Shown here piece by piece: positions 61,263 through 64,000 of a DNA stretch of 64,000 nt. Position numbers and translations under genes: made by a program. Origin of the DNA: JADJOY01 sp046331705 [NCBI: bacterium] (lineage in GTDB: Bacteria > JADJOY01); assembly GCA_046331705.1 (NCBI GenBank), contig JAXLQJ010000020.1, positions 1-64,000 on the forward strand. Reading direction: 5' to 3'. Every line of letters starts with the position of its first letter. The stretch's first letter is position 1. The notes under the pieces are model-generated. The model did not search any database. It saw only the letters and a list, made by a program, of their open reading frames with translations, and had not been told where the DNA came from.

Positions 61263-62548
61263 ACGTCCTCGTCGGGTGCGGCGACATCGGCGCGGAACAC
61301 CGCCATCAAACCCTGGAAGCGTTCTTCGTCCTCGAGCGGACGCACGGTGTAGGGAATCGCCACCTCGCCCACGCCGGTGATCGTCCCCTCCCAGCGCAGC
61401 TCGGACGGATCGCCGTCGAGGCGGGCCAAGCGCTCGGCGCCCGCGGTGTCGCCGAGCTCGGCGAGCAGGTCGGCGAGGGGCTTGCCGGTGAGCGTCCCCA
61501 TGAGCACGCCGAGCAGCCGCGCGATCGCCACATTCGCGGTGCGGATCACGCCGTCGGTGCCCGTGAAGAGCACTCCATCGCGCACCTCGTCGAGCGCCGC
61601 GCGCAACGAGAACGCCTCCGTCACCGCGGCGCGATCGCGCGTGAGGTTGCGCACCACGTGCACGACCTTCTCCACCTTGCCGTCGCGGGTCTCGAGCGGG
61701 GCGATCTGCACCTCGAGCACGGTCCCGTCCTCGAGCGCGATCTCGCGCACCGAGGCCTTGCCGGTGCGAATCACCGGCTCGTGGGCACAGCCACCGCCGC
61801 GCAGCTCGGTGCTCTTGAGCATCTCGGTGCAGGGGCGGCCGAGGATGTCCGTGTAGTCGCCGCCGATCAGGTCGCGCATCGAGCGGTTCAAGCGGATGAC
61901 GCGACCCTCGGGATCGACCACCGCGATGGGCTCCTCGAAGTGGTCGAAGACCGCCTGCGTCTCGCGCCGGGCCTTCGACACGCGGGCGAACAACCGCACG
62001 TTCTCCACGACCGTGCCCATGAGCGTGCCGAGGAGCTCGAGGGTGGGAACGTCGCCCGTCTGGTAGGCGAGCGCCACGGTGCAGCTCAGCGCGAGGGCGC
62101 CGATGGTGGCGCGCGACGCGATGAGCGGCACCGCCACCGCGCTCTTCGAGCCCTCGGTCTTCAAGTAGCGGGCGATGGGCAGCAGCGCGTCGAGCTCGCT
62201 GCGATTGGTCACGAGCAGCGAACGCTTGCCGCGGATCACCGAGGTGAAGGGCGAGTCCTCGGCGCGGACCCGCGCCACCGGCAGCTCGGTGGTGGTGCCG
62301 AGCCGGTCGCCGTCGATCACCAGCACCTCGGGGGAATCGGGCTCGGCGAGCACCAGCGTGACGCGGTCGGCACGGAAGCGAGACCGCACCACCGCCACCA
62401 GGTCGCGGAAGAGCTCCGCTTCGTCGACCTCGAGCCGCGCGATGAGCGCGCCCACGCGCCGCAGCATCTCGACCTCGCCGGCGAGGCGCTTGGCGTCGTC
62501 GAGGGTGTATGCCGGCAAGCCTGCGCTGCGTTCGCTGCCCTCGAACAC
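61259..62548 (-). CDS. GAF-PAS-PAS sensor protein without kinase
   Basis: A 429-residue cytoplasmic protein: a GAF domain (about 30-190; VTLVLAEPDSPEVLVIDGD, ALALSCTVALAYQTGD), a PAS domain (about 200-310; FDHFEEPIAVVDPEGRVIRLNRSM) and a second PAS-like domain (about 320-425; LDEVRDGVLFTGTDGVIRTANVAIARLLG). No histidine kinase, GGDEF or HTH is present. The middle PAS contains a CAHEP pattern that may bind a cofactor. The GTG at 62548 follows the stop of the LuxR-type gene directly, and its stop overlaps the dipeptidase start. It probably signals by protein contact. Confidence 0.85.
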   Translation of the reverse strand: MFEGSERSAGLPAYTLDDAKRLAGEVEMLRRVGALIARLEVDEAELFRDLVAVVRSRFRADRVTLVLAEPDSPEVLVIDGDRLGTTTELPVARVRAEDSPFTSVIRGKRSLLVTNRSELDALLPIARYLKTEGSKSAVAVPLIASRATIGALALSCTVALAYQTGDVPTLELLGTLMGTVVENVRLFARVSKARRETQAVFDHFEEPIAVVDPEGRVIRLNRSMRDLIGGDYTDILGRPCTEMLKSTELRGGGCAHEPVIRTGKASVREIALEDGTVLEVQIAPLETRDGKVEKVVHVVRNLTRDRAAVTEAFSLRAALDEVRDGVLFTGTDGVIRTANVAIARLLGVLMGTLTGKPLADLLAELGDTAGAERLARLDGDPSELRWEGTITGVGEVAIPYTVRPLEDEERFQGLMAVFRADVAAPDEDV

Positions 62549-63109
62549 TCAGTCACCCCGATTCGGCTCGCCAACGGAAGCGCTGGGCAAGAGCAGGTCT
62601 TCGAGAAAGAAGGCCGAGAGGTCGTTGCGACCGGACAACCCGGACTTGCGGTAGAGCGACAGGGATTGCTGGCGCACGGTCTGCTCGTTGGTCTTGCGGA
62701 TCGCGGCGATCTCCTTGTGGCTCAACCCCTTGAGCAGCAGCAGGCCGATCTCGCGCTCCGCCGCCGTGAGATTCCAGCGTCCGAACTGGCGGTCGATGGC
62801 CTCGCCCAGCCCCTCGAGATAACTGCGCGCTTCCTCGCGCCAGCGCGCGGTCTCCTGGTGGGCGCGGGCCAGATCGCGCTCGAGCTCCACCACGTGCGAG
62901 CGGGTCGCCTGCATGTAGCGCCACGAGACCACGATCCCGGACAGCAGCACCACCTCGATCGAGAGCTCGAGCAAGAGATGGGTCCAATGGACCTGTTGCT
63001 GCGCGTCCTCGATCACGTCCGCCCCGATCAGCACGAACAGCACCGTCAAGAACGCGAGCGCGCCGCGGCTCGCGCGCAACCGGGTGCTCGGGGACTCGTC
63101 GATCTCCAC
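62549..63109 (-). CDS. Membrane-anchored LuxR-type HTH regulator
   Basis: A 186-residue protein with two membrane helices (about 17-33 and 44-63), a short helical coiled coil and a C-terminal LuxR/NarL-type helix-turn-helix (LTAAEREIGLLLLKGLSHKEIAAI, RKTNEQTVRQQSLSLYRKSGLSGR). Such regulators are tethered and sense membrane signals or partner proteins. A good ribosome site (GAAGGAAGG, 63125-63117 minus strand) sits seven bases before the GTG at 63109. It is first in an operon with the GAF-PAS protein and the dipeptidase, and diverges from polA. Confidence 0.85.
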   Translation of the reverse strand: MEIDESPSTRLRASRGALAFLTVLFVLIGADVIEDAQQQVHWTHLLLELSIEVVLLSGIVVSWRYMQATRSHVVELERDLARAHQETARWREEARSYLEGLGEAIDRQFGRWNLTAAEREIGLLLLKGLSHKEIAAIRKTNEQTVRQQSLSLYRKSGLSGRNDLSAFFLEDLLLPSASVGEPNRGD

Positions 63110-63257
63110 GGTGGGGCCTTCCTTCGACCAAGAGGTGGGGCTGGTATCGCAAATCGGCCCGACCGCATCAAGGAGCGGCGCGGCATGCCCACGCCCGGTC
63201 GAACGCCCCCTCGCGCGTTCGGTTGGCGCGTCCCTGCGCGTGGTTCACACTGGCCGC

Positions 63258-64000
63258 ATGAGCACGTCCAGCAAACGCCGCACGCTCTACCTCGTCGACG
63301 GCCCCAACATCGCGTTTCGCGCCTTCTTCGCCATCGGCGGCATGAAGTCGAGCCATGGCCTGCCCACCAACGCGCTCTTCGGCTTCACCAACATGCTGCT
63401 CAAGCTCATCAAGGACGAGCGGCCGGATCATCTCGCGATCGCCTGGGACCCACCCGGAAAGACGCACCGCGAGGAGCGCTACCCGGAGTACAAGGGCACG
63501 CGTCCCGACATGCCCGAGGATCTGCGTGCGCAGATGCCGTATTTCCAGCGCATCGCCGAGGCCTTCGGCATCCCGTTCCTGGAGGTGCCCCGCTACGAGG
63601 CGGACGACGTCATCGCCACGCTCACGCGCCGCCACGAGCACGAGCTGGACGTGGTGATCGTCACCTCCGACAAGGACCTGATGCAGCTCGTGGGCGACCA
63701 CGTGTCGCTGCTCGACACCATGAAGGACAAGCGCATCGGCCGCGCCGAGGTCCAGGAGAAATTCGGCTGCGCGCCCGAGCAGGTGCCCGACGCGCTGGCC
63801 ATCTGGGGGGACACCTCGGACAACATCCCCGGCGTCAAGGGGATCGGCGAGAAGGGCGTGAAGGCGCTGCTGGCGAAATGGGGCAGCCTCGCCGACATCT
63901 ACGCGAATCTCGATCGAGTGGAGCCGGCGGGCACGCGCAAGAAGCTCGAGGCCGATCGGGACAACGCGTACCTCTCGCTCGAGCTGGCCACGGTCGCGAG
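63258..64000 (+). CDS. polA: DNA polymerase I, 5'-3' exonuclease domain (3' end outside window)
   Basis: The first 247 codons of a PolA-type protein. The 5'-nuclease (FEN) domain is clear: LVDGPNIAFRAFFAI, AWDPPGKTHREERYPEYKGTR, YEADDVIATL, VTSDKDLMQLV and the helix-hairpin-helix GDTSDNIPGVKGIGEKGVKALL, with the acidic residues that bind metals. The frame is open to the end of the window. The ATG at 63258 is the first start before the conserved region. Without the polymerase domain in view it could be a stand-alone 5'-exonuclease, but the sequence style fits full PolA. It is a vertical housekeeping marker for the region. Confidence 0.85.
   Translation, partial: MSTSSKRRTLYLVDGPNIAFRAFFAIGGMKSSHGLPTNALFGFTNMLLKLIKDERPDHLAIAWDPPGKTHREERYPEYKGTRPDMPEDLRAQMPYFQRIAEAFGIPFLEVPRYEADDVIATLTRRHEHELDVVIVTSDKDLMQLVGDHVSLLDTMKDKRIGRAEVQEKFGCAPEQVPDALAIWGDTSDNIPGVKGIGEKGVKALLAKWGSLADIYANLDRVEPAGTRKKLEADRDNAYLSLELATVA

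Noticed and set aside
1-64000. CRISPR arrays, insertion sequences, tRNA or rRNA genes
   Set aside because: I saw no direct-repeat arrays, transposase motifs or tRNA-like cloverleaf in the few intergenic stretches; short noncoding RNAs could still be missed.

Overview
The window is very GC-rich (roughly 70% by eye), gene-dense and full of lipoprotein signals, tetratricopeptide proteins, a Hanks-type Ser/Thr kinase, a PilZ protein, acyl-CoA carboxylase genes, a MYXO-CTERM-like tail and sterol and mevalonate genes. Together these point to a member of the Myxococcota or a related former deltaproteobacterial lineage. This is inferred from gene content; there is no rRNA or other phylogenetic marker beyond the start of polA.

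Layout. 1-7.4 kb (minus strand): CHAD and Ppx/GppA polyphosphate proteins, then an envelope polysaccharide group (FAD/NAD(P)-binding oxidoreductase, Wzc-like co-polymerase, Wza-like export lipoprotein) and a SPOR lipoprotein. 7.5-13.8 kb: a Ser/Thr kinase, a small membrane protein and a YfhO-type membrane protein, all interrupted by apparent single-base frameshifts, with a LOG-family gene between them. 13.8-16.4 kb: ADP-ribosylglycohydrolase, type I 3-dehydroquinate dehydratase, receiver-PilZ protein. 16.5-21 kb (plus): a methylcrotonyl-CoA-carboxylase-type set with separate biotin carboxylase and biotin carrier genes, plus an alpha/beta hydrolase. 21-32.3 kb (minus): a long tightly packed run with two glycoside hydrolases, an SGNH hydrolase, TPR and propeller proteins, a GNAT protein, a P-loop GTPase-like protein and a CitE/MaoC pair. 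32.5-46 kb: VOC protein with a histone-H1-like tail, SDR, SUMF1-fold lipoprotein, TIGR03960-type radical SAM protein, DODA dioxygenase, GlgC, YihY, and a fused RlmD/RluA RNA-modification enzyme.

46-52.5 kb is a sterol island. A GH5 lipoprotein and an ERG4/ERG24-family sterol reductase are transcribed away from a plant-like cycloeucalenol cycloisomerase, and HMG-CoA synthase follows with its own promoter. 52.6-54.9 kb holds a B12-type radical SAM protein and a flavin-fold protein. 55-59.5 kb (plus) holds a GH1 lipoprotein, a nucleotidyltransferase-fold protein, and a membrane protein with a Gly/Cys tail (TIGR04222 type) overlapping a DUF692/MNIO enzyme. The end carries an unknown protein, an M19 dipeptidase lipoprotein, a GAF-PAS protein with a membrane LuxR regulator, and the 5' part of polA.

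The two most interesting systems are the DUF692 enzyme with its membrane-bound Cys-tail partner (57.4-59.5 kb), a candidate peptide-modification system, and the sterol island, which suggests 9,19-cyclopropyl sterol chemistry and possibly steryl-glycoside turnover. A cluster of frameshifts at 7.5-11.3 kb could be real gene decay or sequence error and affects how those genes should be read.
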